A DNA stretch of 64,000 bases, from assembly GCF_001854225.1 (NCBI RefSeq), contig NZ_CP015208.1, forward strand, positions 434,001 to 498,000. The letters run 5' to 3'. The notes under the pieces were generated by a model. It saw only the letters and a program-made list of their open reading frames with translations, made no database searches and was not told the DNA's origin. A program made the translations under genes and the position numbers. Numbering within the stretch: position 1 is the stretch's first letter; the number at the start of each line of letters is the position of its first letter. Of this stretch, positions 51,817 through 60,940 are shown piece after piece. The DNA is from Candidatus Rhodoluna planktonica (GTDB lineage Bacteria; Actinomycetota; Actinomycetes; Actinomycetales; Microbacteriaceae).

Positions 51817-53526
51817 ATGCGCTTTGTAATTGCTGCTGCGCTTTTTGTCCTTTCGGTGGTCGCGCTTCTTGTTGGTTTAGCTGAGCGCACGATTTGGGCC
51901 CCAGCACCCACCATTGCCAAGACAATTACCCTAGACACTCAAACCCCTTACCTGGTGATTCCAAATGAGACCCTGCGCCTAGCTGCGGGAAACCCAAAAG
52001 TCACTGCGACAGGAAGCGACAAGGTGTTTATCGCCTATGGCCGGCAAACAGATGTTGAGGCTTGGGTTGGCGATAACACTCGCGGCATCATTTCTTTTGA
52101 CGCGCAGTCTGGCGAGCTGTTTGAAGAGGTCGTAACCGCTGGGCGCGATTTGGCTTCTCCGGTGGGTTCCGACCTTTGGCGCTATGAACAATCTGGTGAA
52201 CAAACGGCAACCCTGGCAGTAAGTGTCGAGGATGAGTCTGGGGTGCTAATTGCCAGCGACGGTCAGGCTGATGCGCCCACCCAGGTTCAGCTTGTTTGGC
52301 CAGTAGATCACGACCTTTACTGGTCAAATTTTTGGCTTATTACCGGTGCTGTGCTTCTCACGGCTGCCATGATTTTGAATCTAATCGCCTATCGAATTCA
52401 GCGCCGAAATCGAGGGCCGCGTCGACGCACTCCGGCTCCGCCGAAACCACCACGGTATCGGGTGAAGCGCAAACCAAGCCAAGCACCGGTGCGTGGCCGC
52501 AGATCGGCTAAACGACGGATGGTTGCTTTCGTCGGCGGAATTTCGATGCTTTCGCTACTAGCCGGCTGTACTCCGAATCCTCAAGCCACAGAGAGTGCCT
52601 CACCATCGCCAAGTGCCAGCGCGATTGAGGTCGCCCCTGCGGTGATCACTTCGGCCCAGTTGACTCGAATCGTGGGCCAGGTTTCTCAGGTTGTTGCTGA
52701 AGCTGATGAGGTTTCTGACAAGAAACTCTTAACCCCGCGAGTGGCCGGTCCGGCATTTAGTCTGCGCGCAGCTCACTACGTGTTGCGCTCGAAATCAACG
52801 TCGATTGAGGCGCTACCGGCCATCGCAGCGGCGCCAATATCATTTAGCTTGCCAGCGGCCAGTACCTCTTGGCCGAGAACGGTTATGGCGGTGACCGACG
52901 CCGAGGGCGAAGAAACCTATCCGCAAATGCTGGTTTTGCAGCAGGAGAGTCCACGCACAAACTACAAGATGATTTACAACATCCGATTAATACCGGGTGC
53001 AGAAATCCCTGAGGTTCCGGCTACCGAACTCGGAGCAATTCCGGTCGACTCTTCATCGCTGTTCCTCAAGTTGCCACCGATTGATCTGGCTGCGTCCTAT
53101 GGTGACGTGCTAAACAACGGTATGGCGAGCCTCAATGCAGGCCTCTTCGATTTAGAGAATGATGCCTACTATCAGCAGGTTTCGAAGAGCCAAAAAGATC
53201 AGGTTGCTAATTTGCCCGATGCCAACATCACATTTGCTCACGCACTAGGCGATGAAAAAAATGTGCTGTCGTTGAGTACCAGCAATTCCGGCGCTTTGGT
53301 CGCGGTTTATCTGACCGATATCTACACAATCAAACCTAAGAACCGAAATTCTGCGGTTGCGGTGACGGGTCTAGAAAAGATTTTGCTGGGGGCCGATGGT
53401 TCCACCAAGGGTGTGCGCACTCTTTACGGAAACATGCTTTTGTTCTACGTTCCAGCAGTGGCAGATGAGAGCGGGATTCGACTGCTCGGAGCCACACAAG
53501 GATTACTTTCGGTTAGGAGTCTCTAA
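51817..53526 (+). CDS. Large actinobacterial membrane protein of unknown function with internal lipobox
   Basis: 569 residues, not assigned to a named function. Layout: N-terminal membrane helix (4-26); extracytoplasmic beta-rich domain of about 145 residues (DKVFIAYGRQTDVEAWVG); second helix (172-193, FWLITGAVLLTAAMILNLIAY); a very basic cytoplasmic stretch (RRNRGPRRRTPAPPKPPRYR); third hydrophobic segment ending in the lipobox-like LLAGC (Cys251); a Ser/Pro/Ala linker; and a C-terminal soluble domain of about 290 residues. The LLAGC following a basic stretch looks like an internal lipoprotein signal. Probably cotranscribed with the YbbN-like gene, whose start overlaps by one base. Confidence 0.7.
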   Translation: MRFVIAAALFVLSVVALLVGLAERTIWAPAPTIAKTITLDTQTPYLVIPNETLRLAAGNPKVTATGSDKVFIAYGRQTDVEAWVGDNTRGIISFDAQSGELFEEVVTAGRDLASPVGSDLWRYEQSGEQTATLAVSVEDESGVLIASDGQADAPTQVQLVWPVDHDLYWSNFWLITGAVLLTAAMILNLIAYRIQRRNRGPRRRTPAPPKPPRYRVKRKPSQAPVRGRRSAKRRMVAFVGGISMLSLLAGCTPNPQATESASPSPSASAIEVAPAVITSAQLTRIVGQVSQVVAEADEVSDKKLLTPRVAGPAFSLRAAHYVLRSKSTSIEALPAIAAAPISFSLPAASTSWPRTVMAVTDAEGEETYPQMLVLQQESPRTNYKMIYNIRLIPGAEIPEVPATELGAIPVDSSSLFLKLPPIDLAASYGDVLNNGMASLNAGLFDLENDAYYQQVSKSQKDQVANLPDANITFAHALGDEKNVLSLSTSNSGALVAVYLTDIYTIKPKNRNSAVAVTGLEKILLGADGSTKGVRTLYGNMLLFYVPAVADESGIRLLGATQGLLSVRSL

Positions 53527-54437
53527 TGGATCCACTTAGTCGGGCGTCGCTGGCCTCCGCCGTAGATTTGTCGAGTCTTAGAAACAAACCCGCTGCAACA
53601 GGCGAGAATGCTGCACAATCGGGCAGCACCATCGCGGTTCCTGATGTCGTGGCTGTAGCAACCGAAGAGAATCTGCGTAGTTTTGTTGCGGTGTCGAACT
53701 CGGTTCCAGTGGTTATCGAGTTTCACGCATCTTGGTCTGAGCAGAGTGCGAGCCTAAAAACAAAGCTCGAATCAGCTGTGCGCTCGATGTCACCAAGGTT
53801 GCTACTGGTCAGAATTGACGCAGAGGCCAACCCGCAGTTAACTCAGGTTTTTGGGGTTGCAGAAATCCCAGCGGTGGTTGCCCTGATCAAGGGTCAACCG
53901 GTCCCGCTATTTAACGGTGACCAAAGTGCTGAGGCAATTTCTGCGGTGATGAACAGGCTCATCGAGGTCGCTACCGAGAACGGTTTAGCCGGCACGCTCA
54001 AAGTCTCGACAGAAACCAAAGAGGCTGCCGAGCCGATGCTGCCGCCGTTGCACCAAGCGGCCTACGACGCCATTGGTAGCGGCGACTACCAGGCGGCTAA
54101 AACGTTCTATGAGAAAGCCATAGCGCAGAATCCCGCTGACAAATTAGCGCAGGCTGGTTTGGCTCAGGTCGGCTTGCTAATTAGAACCCAAGACACCGAT
54201 TTCGAATCGGTCGTTTCGAGCCCTGCCGTTACCGATGAAGAAGTTTTGGCAAAGGCAGACGCACTGGTAGCGATTGGCCAACCCGCTGCCGGATTTGCCA
54301 CAATTCTTGATGCTTTCAGCGCAAGTGAGCATAAAGACATTCTTCGGGCTCGATTGCTTGAGCTGTTTGAAGTTATCGGTGCTGAAGATGAATCGGTGAT
54401 CAACGCTCGCAAGCGATTGACCATGTTGCTGTTTTAA
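53526..54437 (+). CDS. YbbN/CnoX-like thioredoxin-TPR protein lacking active-site cysteines
   Basis: 303 residues. The thioredoxin fold spans about 37-150 with VVIEFHASWSEQSASLKTKLES, where the usual WCxxC is WSEQS, and a cis-Pro loop EIPAVVALIKGQPV. A C-terminal helical TPR-like half follows (AAYDAIGSGDYQAAKTFYEKAIAQNPADKLAQAGLAQV). YbbN family members lacking the CXXC act as co-chaperones or holdases rather than oxidoreductases, which fits here. ATG 53526 overlaps the previous stop by one base. It converges on glgB. Confidence 0.85.
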   Translation: MDPLSRASLASAVDLSSLRNKPAATGENAAQSGSTIAVPDVVAVATEENLRSFVAVSNSVPVVIEFHASWSEQSASLKTKLESAVRSMSPRLLLVRIDAEANPQLTQVFGVAEIPAVVALIKGQPVPLFNGDQSAEAISAVMNRLIEVATENGLAGTLKVSTETKEAAEPMLPPLHQAAYDAIGSGDYQAAKTFYEKAIAQNPADKLAQAGLAQVGLLIRTQDTDFESVVSSPAVTDEEVLAKADALVAIGQPAAGFATILDAFSASEHKDILRARLLELFEVIGAEDESVINARKRLTMLLF

Positions 54438-54477
54438 CCGAATTACCTAACTAATCCGGTAAATCAACTTCATGCAG

Positions 54478-56682
54478 TTAGGCCTTGGCGGGCCTAAACC
54501 AGACTGCTGCCAACGGTGGAACTGAAATTTTTGCCGAGTAGGGCTGTGCGTGACTACCTTCGGCCGAAGCAGTAATTCGACCGAAATTGCCAACCCCAGA
54601 GCCACCAAATTCGCTAGCATCGGTGTTCAAAATTTCATCCCATTCTCCTGGCAGCGGCAAGCCCAAGACAAAATCATGGTGCGGTTGGCCAGCAAAATTT
54701 ATCACTACGACGATTGGGGTCCCAGCCTCATCCCAGCGAATAAAACTGATGAGATTCGCGCTAGAGTTGCCGCCATCAATCCAGGTAAAACCAGTTGATT
54801 CGTGGTCTAGCTGCCAGAAACTCGGGTTTTCTAGATAAAGCTTGTTCAAAGTGCTGACCAGGCTTTGCAGTGCTCGGTGGCTGGGCTGGTCAAGAATCCA
54901 CCACTCCAAACCGCGTTCTTGATTCCATTCAGATTGCTGACCAAATTCGGAACCCATGAACAACAGCTGCTTTCCCGGATGAGCCCACATGAAAGCCAAA
55001 TAGGCGCGCACATTGGCCAGTTGTTGCCAACGGTCACCCGGCATTTTAGAAAGTAGCGAGCCTTTGCCATGCACTACTTCGTCGTGGCTTATCGGCAAGA
55101 TGAACTTTTCGTTGTAAGCGTAGAGCATTGAGAAAGTCAGATCACCGTGGTGGTACGAACGGTATGCCGGATCTTTTTCCACGTAGCGCAGGGTGTCGTT
55201 CATCCAGCCCATGTTCCACTTGAAGCCAAACCCTAAGCCGTTGCTGTCGGTTGGAGCCGAAACCCCGGGCCAACTGGTTGACTCTTCGGCAATCATCATG
55301 ATGCCAGGGTTTCGACGGTAGGCAGTTGCGTTTACCTCTTGCATGAATTGAATGGCGTCGAGATTCTCACGTCCACCGAATTGGTTAGGCAGCCATTCGC
55401 TACCCTCTCTCGAATAGTCGAGATAGAGCATTGAGGCAACGGCATCGACTCGCAAACCGTCAACGTGAAACTCTTCGAGCCAGTAAAGGGCGTTGGCAAC
55501 TAAAAAGTTCTTGACCTCGGTTCTACCAAAGTCAAATATGTAGGTTCCCCAGTCTGGATGTTCACCCCGGCGTGGGTCGGCGTGCTCGTAAAGCGGTTCG
55601 CCGTCGAATCTCGAAAGTGCCCATTCGTCTTTTGGAAAGTGTGCTGGCACCCAATCCAAGATCACGCCGATATTTTCTTGGTGCAGGCGATCGATTAGAT
55701 ATTTGAGGTCGTCAGGGCTGCCAAATCGACTCGTTGGTGCGTAGTAACCGGTGACCTGATAACCCCAGGATGGCGCATACGGGTGCTCGGCCAGTGGCAT
55801 AAATTCGACGTGGGTGAACCCCGTCTGCTTCAGATAAGGAATTAGTTCATCGGCGAGGCTTCGGTAATTGAGGCCTAGTCGCCAGGAGCCGGCATGAAGT
55901 TCGTAAATTGACATTGGACTCTTTAGAGCATCGCGTTTTGCTCTTGCTTTCAGCCATTTTGAGTCTTTCCAGCTATGTTTCGACTCGGTGACAATCGATG
56001 CGGTTGCCGGAGGAACCTCGGTGGCTCTAGCCAACGGGTCAATTTTTGTGACCCAGTTACCATTTTTAGTTAAAATTTCGTATTTATATTTGGTTCCAAT
56101 CCCAACGCCTGGGATAAACAGTTCCCAGACTCCACTTGAGCCCATGACTCTCATCGAGTGGGCAACGCCGTTCCAGTGGTTGAAATCACCGACGACTCTG
56201 ACCGCCTTGGCGTTTGGTGCCCAAACCGCAAATCTGGTGCCGTGACTTTCACCTAGGTCATCAGAAATTTGGTGGCTGTGCGAACCTAGGGCCTGCCACA
56301 ACTGCTCGTGTCGCCCCTCGGCAATCAGGTGCAGATCGAATTCACCCAAAGTGGGCAGGTGGCGGTAAGGATCATCAACCAACCATTCAGCTTCACCATC
56401 TTGATTGTCATAGGCTGCGACGATTCGGTAGGCGGGGGCTTTGTTTGCCTTGATGAAGCCTTGCCAAACTCCGGTACTCAAATGCGTAAGTGAGATATCG
56501 CCGACCTTGGTGCGCGCCGAAACTGATTTTGCCAAAGGCTTCAAAGTTCGAATTACCCAGCCATCTAGATGCGGATGGATACCTAACAGGCTGTGGGGTT
56601 CATGATGCGAACCATGGGCAACGCTGCTGACAAAATCGCTGGCAAGTTCGGGGAAGTTGGAATCGGTTTTTGTCATGGACAT
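54478..56682 (-). CDS. glgB: 1,4-alpha-glucan branching enzyme GlgB
   Basis: GH13 branching enzyme that introduces alpha-1,6 branches. ATG 56682 (or 56676) gives about 734 residues and starts 7 bases after the glgE stop; the longer in-frame start at 56739 would lie inside glgE. Domains: N-terminal GlgB extension (HGSHHEPHSLLGIHPH), CBM48 (TRFAVWAPNAKAVRVVGDFNHWNG), GH13 barrel with nucleophile Asp in DGLRVDAVASMLYLDYSR, acid Glu in MIAEESTSW and SHDEVVHGKGSL, and a C-terminal beta domain. Confidence 0.93.
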   Translation of the reverse strand: MSMTKTDSNFPELASDFVSSVAHGSHHEPHSLLGIHPHLDGWVIRTLKPLAKSVSARTKVGDISLTHLSTGVWQGFIKANKAPAYRIVAAYDNQDGEAEWLVDDPYRHLPTLGEFDLHLIAEGRHEQLWQALGSHSHQISDDLGESHGTRFAVWAPNAKAVRVVGDFNHWNGVAHSMRVMGSSGVWELFIPGVGIGTKYKYEILTKNGNWVTKIDPLARATEVPPATASIVTESKHSWKDSKWLKARAKRDALKSPMSIYELHAGSWRLGLNYRSLADELIPYLKQTGFTHVEFMPLAEHPYAPSWGYQVTGYYAPTSRFGSPDDLKYLIDRLHQENIGVILDWVPAHFPKDEWALSRFDGEPLYEHADPRRGEHPDWGTYIFDFGRTEVKNFLVANALYWLEEFHVDGLRVDAVASMLYLDYSREGSEWLPNQFGGRENLDAIQFMQEVNATAYRRNPGIMMIAEESTSWPGVSAPTDSNGLGFGFKWNMGWMNDTLRYVEKDPAYRSYHHGDLTFSMLYAYNEKFILPISHDEVVHGKGSLLSKMPGDRWQQLANVRAYLAFMWAHPGKQLLFMGSEFGQQSEWNQERGLEWWILDQPSHRALQSLVSTLNKLYLENPSFWQLDHESTGFTWIDGGNSSANLISFIRWDEAGTPIVVVINFAGQPHHDFVLGLPLPGEWDEILNTDASEFGGSGVGNFGRITASAEGSHAQPYSAKISVPPLAAVWFRPAKA

Positions 56683-56689
56683 CAATTCT

Positions 56690-58717
56690 TTAGTGAGCTT
56701 TGCCAATATGAAAAATGTGCGCGGGGTTTGCGAAGGCATCCAGGCGAACGTAATTGTGAGTCGACCACCGGTATTTTTCGCCGGTGAGTAGGTCGGTTAC
56801 ATCAAATTGCGAATCAACCGGAAGTCCAAGTTTCGTCAGGTCTAGGTGCACCATCGTCTCGCGAACTGCGTGCGGATCAACGTTCGCAACAACTAAAATC
56901 GCATCCGCTTTGCCATCTGGGTTGTGCTCGGCAGCCAGGTATTTGCTGTAGGCGATGATCGCCGAGTCGTCGGTGTGGTGAAACTCAATGTTTCGCAGTT
57001 GCTGCAAACTCGGATGAGCTGCGCGGATTTGATTCAGTCTTTTTATGTAGCCGGTGATGCTGCGCCCAGATTTATCGGCGGCAGCCCAATTGCGAGGCTT
57101 GTATTCGAATTTTTCAGAATCGATGTGTTCCTCGGCGCCGGGGCGGGCTACCGACTCGACCAACTCGTATCCGGCGTACATTCCCCAACTTGGTGCAGCC
57201 GTTGCGGCAATTGCAGCACGAATTTTGTGCGCAGCCGGACCGCCAAATTGCAAGTAAGGGGTCAAAATATCTGGAGTGCTGACCCAAAGGTTCGGCCTAA
57301 AGAAATCAGCGCTCTCCCTCGCTAGCTCAGTGAGGTAGCTTTCCAGTTCGTGCTTCGTGTTGCGCCAGGTGTAGTAGGTGTACGACTGTTGGAAACCCGC
57401 CTTGCCCAGCGCATGCATCATGGCTGGTTTGGTGAATGCCTCAGCCAAGAAGATGACCTCTGGGTTTTCTGCGTTTACCTCGGCAATTAACCACTCCCAG
57501 AAATTAACCGGTTTGGTGTGAGGGTTGTCGACTCGGAAGATTTTTACACCCTTATCAATCCAAAAACGAATGATTCGCAAGGCCTCCTGATAAATGCCCG
57601 CTGGGTCATTGTCGAAGTTAATCGGGTAAATGTCTTGGTACTTCTTTGGCGGATTTTCCGCGTAGGCGATGCTGCCATCGGCGCGCGTTGTGAACCAGGC
57701 TGGATGCTCCTTGACCCAAGGGTGATCTGGGGAGGCTTGCAGCGCAAAATCCATCGCTATTTCTAAGCCAACTTTTTTAGCCGCTTTGACAAATTTCTCA
57801 AAGTCTTCAACTGTGCCCAGATCGGGGTGAATTTCATCGTGCCCACCAGCTGAGGAGCCGATTGCCCAGGGCGAACCGGGGTCTTGTGGCCCTGCGTTTA
57901 GGGTGTTGTTCGGTCCTTTTCTAAACGACTCTCCGATCGGATGAATCGGCGGTAGGTAGAGCACGTTGAAGCCCATGTCAGCAACGGCTGCTAGCCGCTT
58001 GGTTGCAGACTTAAATGTTCCCGAGATCCAGCTTTGTTTCTTTTCGTCGAATTTTGCGCCTTCGCTGCGAGGAAAGAACTCGTACCAGGCGCCTGCGCCA
58101 GCAAGCTTGCGCTCACAGTTGATCTCAAGTTGTTCGCTTTCGGTGACCAGGCTCTTCACCGGGTTATTCCAGAAGTAATCGAGCACCGCTGCGGTTTCTA
58201 CCTCGGCCAATCGCGCAGCTGCCGACTTTGTTTCGTCCGCAAGGATGGCGATCACCGATTCAATCAGGGCTAGCCCGGATTTGCCACGGCCTTTCTCAAG
58301 TTTTGCCCGATTTAGCAGAGCAATACCCTCAAGCATCATCAGTTTTTCATCAACGCCAACTGCAATTTTTACGGTCGCATTGTGGTGCCAGGTATCGAAG
58401 TCGTCGGCAAAAGCTTCAATTGAAAATCGGTGCGTGCCCAATTCAGAAAGCTGAACACTTGTCTGCCACTGGTCGCTGCCCGGGGCACCGGAGACTAGGC
58501 GGTGGCGCGATGTTTTTTTGCTGGGGCTGACCAGGACCAGTTCGGCGCCGAGAGAGTCGTGGCCTTCACGAAATACCTTTGCGCTGAAGTTGATTACCTC
58601 AGTCTCGAAGGCTTTTGCAGGCCAGCGACCAGAATCAACACTTGGTCGAATATCCAGAATTGGGATTCGGCCGAACGGCTTTGGGTGGCGATAACTGATC
58701 TGATTTTGCTTAGTCAC
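56690..58717 (-). CDS. glgE: Alpha-1,4-glucan:maltose-1-phosphate maltosyltransferase GlgE
   Basis: 675-residue GH13 subfamily 3 enzyme that extends alpha-glucan from maltose 1-phosphate. N-terminal FGRIPILDIRPSVDSGRWPAKA; barrel with YLPPIHPIGESFRKGPNN, KIFRVDNPHTKPVNFWEWLI (Asp nucleophile) and VIFLAEAFTKPAMMHALGKAGF (Glu). NPHTKP is diagnostic of GlgE. GTG start, with TAAGTT on the minus strand (58730-58725) 7 bases before it. Forms a cluster with glgX upstream and glgB downstream; a GlgM or TreS-type gene is not in the window. Confidence 0.93.
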   Translation of the reverse strand: MTKQNQISYRHPKPFGRIPILDIRPSVDSGRWPAKAFETEVINFSAKVFREGHDSLGAELVLVSPSKKTSRHRLVSGAPGSDQWQTSVQLSELGTHRFSIEAFADDFDTWHHNATVKIAVGVDEKLMMLEGIALLNRAKLEKGRGKSGLALIESVIAILADETKSAAARLAEVETAAVLDYFWNNPVKSLVTESEQLEINCERKLAGAGAWYEFFPRSEGAKFDEKKQSWISGTFKSATKRLAAVADMGFNVLYLPPIHPIGESFRKGPNNTLNAGPQDPGSPWAIGSSAGGHDEIHPDLGTVEDFEKFVKAAKKVGLEIAMDFALQASPDHPWVKEHPAWFTTRADGSIAYAENPPKKYQDIYPINFDNDPAGIYQEALRIIRFWIDKGVKIFRVDNPHTKPVNFWEWLIAEVNAENPEVIFLAEAFTKPAMMHALGKAGFQQSYTYYTWRNTKHELESYLTELARESADFFRPNLWVSTPDILTPYLQFGGPAAHKIRAAIAATAAPSWGMYAGYELVESVARPGAEEHIDSEKFEYKPRNWAAADKSGRSITGYIKRLNQIRAAHPSLQQLRNIEFHHTDDSAIIAYSKYLAAEHNPDGKADAILVVANVDPHAVRETMVHLDLTKLGLPVDSQFDVTDLLTGEKYRWSTHNYVRLDAFANPAHIFHIGKAH

Positions 58718-58730
58718 AACTGATAACTTA
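58718..58730 (-). promoter_or_regulatory. -10-like element for glgE
   Basis: TAAGTT read on the minus strand at 58730-58725, 7 bases, then GTG 58717. It gives glgE-glgB their own start separate from glgX. Confidence 0.4.
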
Positions 58731-58794
58731 GTGACCTTCGGGGGCTAGAGCAGCGCATTCGGCAGATGCTTTACTAATCTGTGACCCGAAAGCG

Positions 58795-60846
58795 TTAAAC
58801 CACTTTGAAAAGTTTGATCGACGTAGCCGTCATCGGAATAATTGTTCCCGCCGGTAAGCGTCGTGAATCAGGCTGAGGCGTTTCGTCTGCACTATCCCAT
58901 AGCAGTTCGAAATTATCTACCGAGGGTGTCTGAGGTAAGAGGATTCCGGTTTCGATTTCGCTGCCGTGAACAACAAGCAGCATCGCGTTCAGGCTGCCAG
59001 ATTCGTCGACATGTAGCGAAAATCGCTGCAGAGTTCTTGATTCGCCATCATGCCAGTCGTGTTCGCTCATGATTTCACCAGCGGCGTTGTACCACTTGAC
59101 CAAATCATGCTCTGCTGTAGCGGCGTGGAAGTCACCGAAACTGGATGGTCGAAGCACCGGATTCTCTCGTCGCAGTTTTGTCAGGTAAGCAAAGGTTTCT
59201 TGAAAATCAATTTGGTGCTGATTTAGCTCCCAGTTCACCCAGCTGATCAGGTTGTCTTGGCAGTAGGCATTATTGTTGCCATTTTGAGTTTTGAGTCGTT
59301 CATCGCCAGCGGTAACCATCGGAATTCCGGCTGAAAATAGCAGTGTGCCAAGCAGATTTCGTGCAGCTTTTCGACGCACCGCCTTGGTTTCGGCAGTGGC
59401 ATCAGCACCCTCGTGGCCGTGGTTGAAGCTATGGTTTCCGTTCGAGCCATCGCGGTTGCTTTCACCGTTTGCCTGGTTGTGCTTGACGTCATAACTAACC
59501 AAGTCGTTTAGGCAAAAACCGTCATGCGCGGTAATGAAGTTGACGCTGCCCAATGGTCCGCTTGGGCCATCCACGATGTCTCTCGAGCCTGCGAGTCGGG
59601 TGGCTAAATCGGCAACTGAGTTCCAATGTTTACCGCTGTTGCGCGCCGCCGCGATATCAACCAGCCAAAAACGGCGAACGCTGTCTCGGTAGCGGTCATT
59701 CCACTCACTGAATCGGTCGGGGAAATTTCCGGTCTGCCAACCGCCGAGGCCAACATCCCAGGGTTCAGCAATCATTTTTGAATTGCTCAGTACCGGATCG
59801 GAAACTATTGACTGCAGCAGCGGATGGTTTGGGTCGTAGTGGTTGTCAACATTTCTGGCCAGGGTAGTGGCTAGATCGAATCTAAAGCCATCAATCTGGA
59901 ACTCTTCGCTCCAGTAACGAAGGCTGTCAAGCACCAGCTGCACAACTTGCGGATTCCCGAAATTGAGTGAGTTTCCACACCCGGTTGTGTCGTGATAATT
60001 TCCGCTGTCGTCTTGTCGGTAGTAACTCGAGTTGTCGAGCCCTCGGTATGAATGGGTTAGGCCTCCGGCGCCACCTTCGGCAGTGTGGTTGTAGACAACA
60101 TCGAGGATTACCTCAATGCCGTTTCGGTGCAGTTCGCGAATAGCAGTTTTCAACTCAGCTATTACTGCTGCCGGGCCGGCGGCAAGGGCCTTCGAGGTGG
60201 CATAGCGAGGATGCGGGCTAAAAAAGTTGATGGTGTTGTAGCCCCAGTAGTTGATTAGTCCCATGTTCATCAATCGCGGTTCACTGATAAACATCTGAAT
60301 TGGCAACAGCTCTACTGCCGTGATACCAATTTTCTTCAAGTGTTCAATAGTGCTGGGATGACCCAAAGCGGCATAAGTGCCCCTCAACTCATCGGGCAAA
60401 TCTTTGTTGGCTCGGGTCAAACCGCGGGCATGAGCCTCGTAAACAATGGTTTCGCTAAGCGGGCTATTTGGCTTGCCTACGCCTTGCCAATCAAAATCGT
60501 CGGTAACAACAACGCAGTGGTATTCGCGGGCCGATTCTCGAACTACACCTTTGGCATATGGGTCAATCAGTAGAAGTTTCTGATTGAAGCGATCTCTCGG
60601 TCCTCTAGGGCCCTCGGCACTGAGTGCATATTTCGCACCCGGCTTGAGTAAGTCTGACCAACCGGTCCAGATGTTGTTTTCGCCGCGCTGCAAAGGCACG
60701 CGGTTGATCACCTTTTTGGGGTCGGCTGTATCAAGCAAACAAAGCCAAATTTCACTTGCCGTAGCCGAAAAAACCCGGATGGTGCCCCCGTTTTCGTCTA
60801 GGACCACACCTAGTGGGTCAGTATCACGGGAATCTAGCGGGTTCAT
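58795..60846 (-). CDS. glgX: Glycogen debranching enzyme GlgX
   Basis: 683-residue GH13 isoamylase-type enzyme that cleaves alpha-1,6 branches. N-terminal CBM48 (GTIRVFSATASEIWLCLLD), then barrel motifs DVVYNHTAEGG, QIDGFRFDLATTLARN (nucleophile Asp), KMIAEPWDVGLGGWQTGNFPDRFSEWNDRYRDSVRRFW (acid Glu) and NFITAHDGFCLNDLVSYD. The last two stretches are typical of GlgX/TreX. It may act on the glucan built by GlgE and GlgB. ATG 60846. Confidence 0.93.
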   Translation of the reverse strand: MNPLDSRDTDPLGVVLDENGGTIRVFSATASEIWLCLLDTADPKKVINRVPLQRGENNIWTGWSDLLKPGAKYALSAEGPRGPRDRFNQKLLLIDPYAKGVVRESAREYHCVVVTDDFDWQGVGKPNSPLSETIVYEAHARGLTRANKDLPDELRGTYAALGHPSTIEHLKKIGITAVELLPIQMFISEPRLMNMGLINYWGYNTINFFSPHPRYATSKALAAGPAAVIAELKTAIRELHRNGIEVILDVVYNHTAEGGAGGLTHSYRGLDNSSYYRQDDSGNYHDTTGCGNSLNFGNPQVVQLVLDSLRYWSEEFQIDGFRFDLATTLARNVDNHYDPNHPLLQSIVSDPVLSNSKMIAEPWDVGLGGWQTGNFPDRFSEWNDRYRDSVRRFWLVDIAAARNSGKHWNSVADLATRLAGSRDIVDGPSGPLGSVNFITAHDGFCLNDLVSYDVKHNQANGESNRDGSNGNHSFNHGHEGADATAETKAVRRKAARNLLGTLLFSAGIPMVTAGDERLKTQNGNNNAYCQDNLISWVNWELNQHQIDFQETFAYLTKLRRENPVLRPSSFGDFHAATAEHDLVKWYNAAGEIMSEHDWHDGESRTLQRFSLHVDESGSLNAMLLVVHGSEIETGILLPQTPSVDNFELLWDSADETPQPDSRRLPAGTIIPMTATSIKLFKVV

Positions 60847-60927
60847 AATGCCTTAGGTTGAAACGAGCACAGTGTTGAAATGATACCCGCGCTGGCATAC
60901 AAAACAGTCATTTGGAAGACATAGAAC

Positions 60928-60940
60928 TAGGCTAGTTAAG
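60928..60940 (+). promoter_or_regulatory. -10-like element, leaderless start for cysteine desulfurase
   Basis: TAGGCT at 60928-60933, 6 bases, then GTG 60940. No ribosome site in the preceding 30 bases. Confidence 0.5.

Noticed and set aside
56683-56739. N-terminal extension of glgB into glgE
   Set aside because: It would overlap the end of glgE by 50 bases and adds residues not seen in GlgB; ATG 56682 fits the family.
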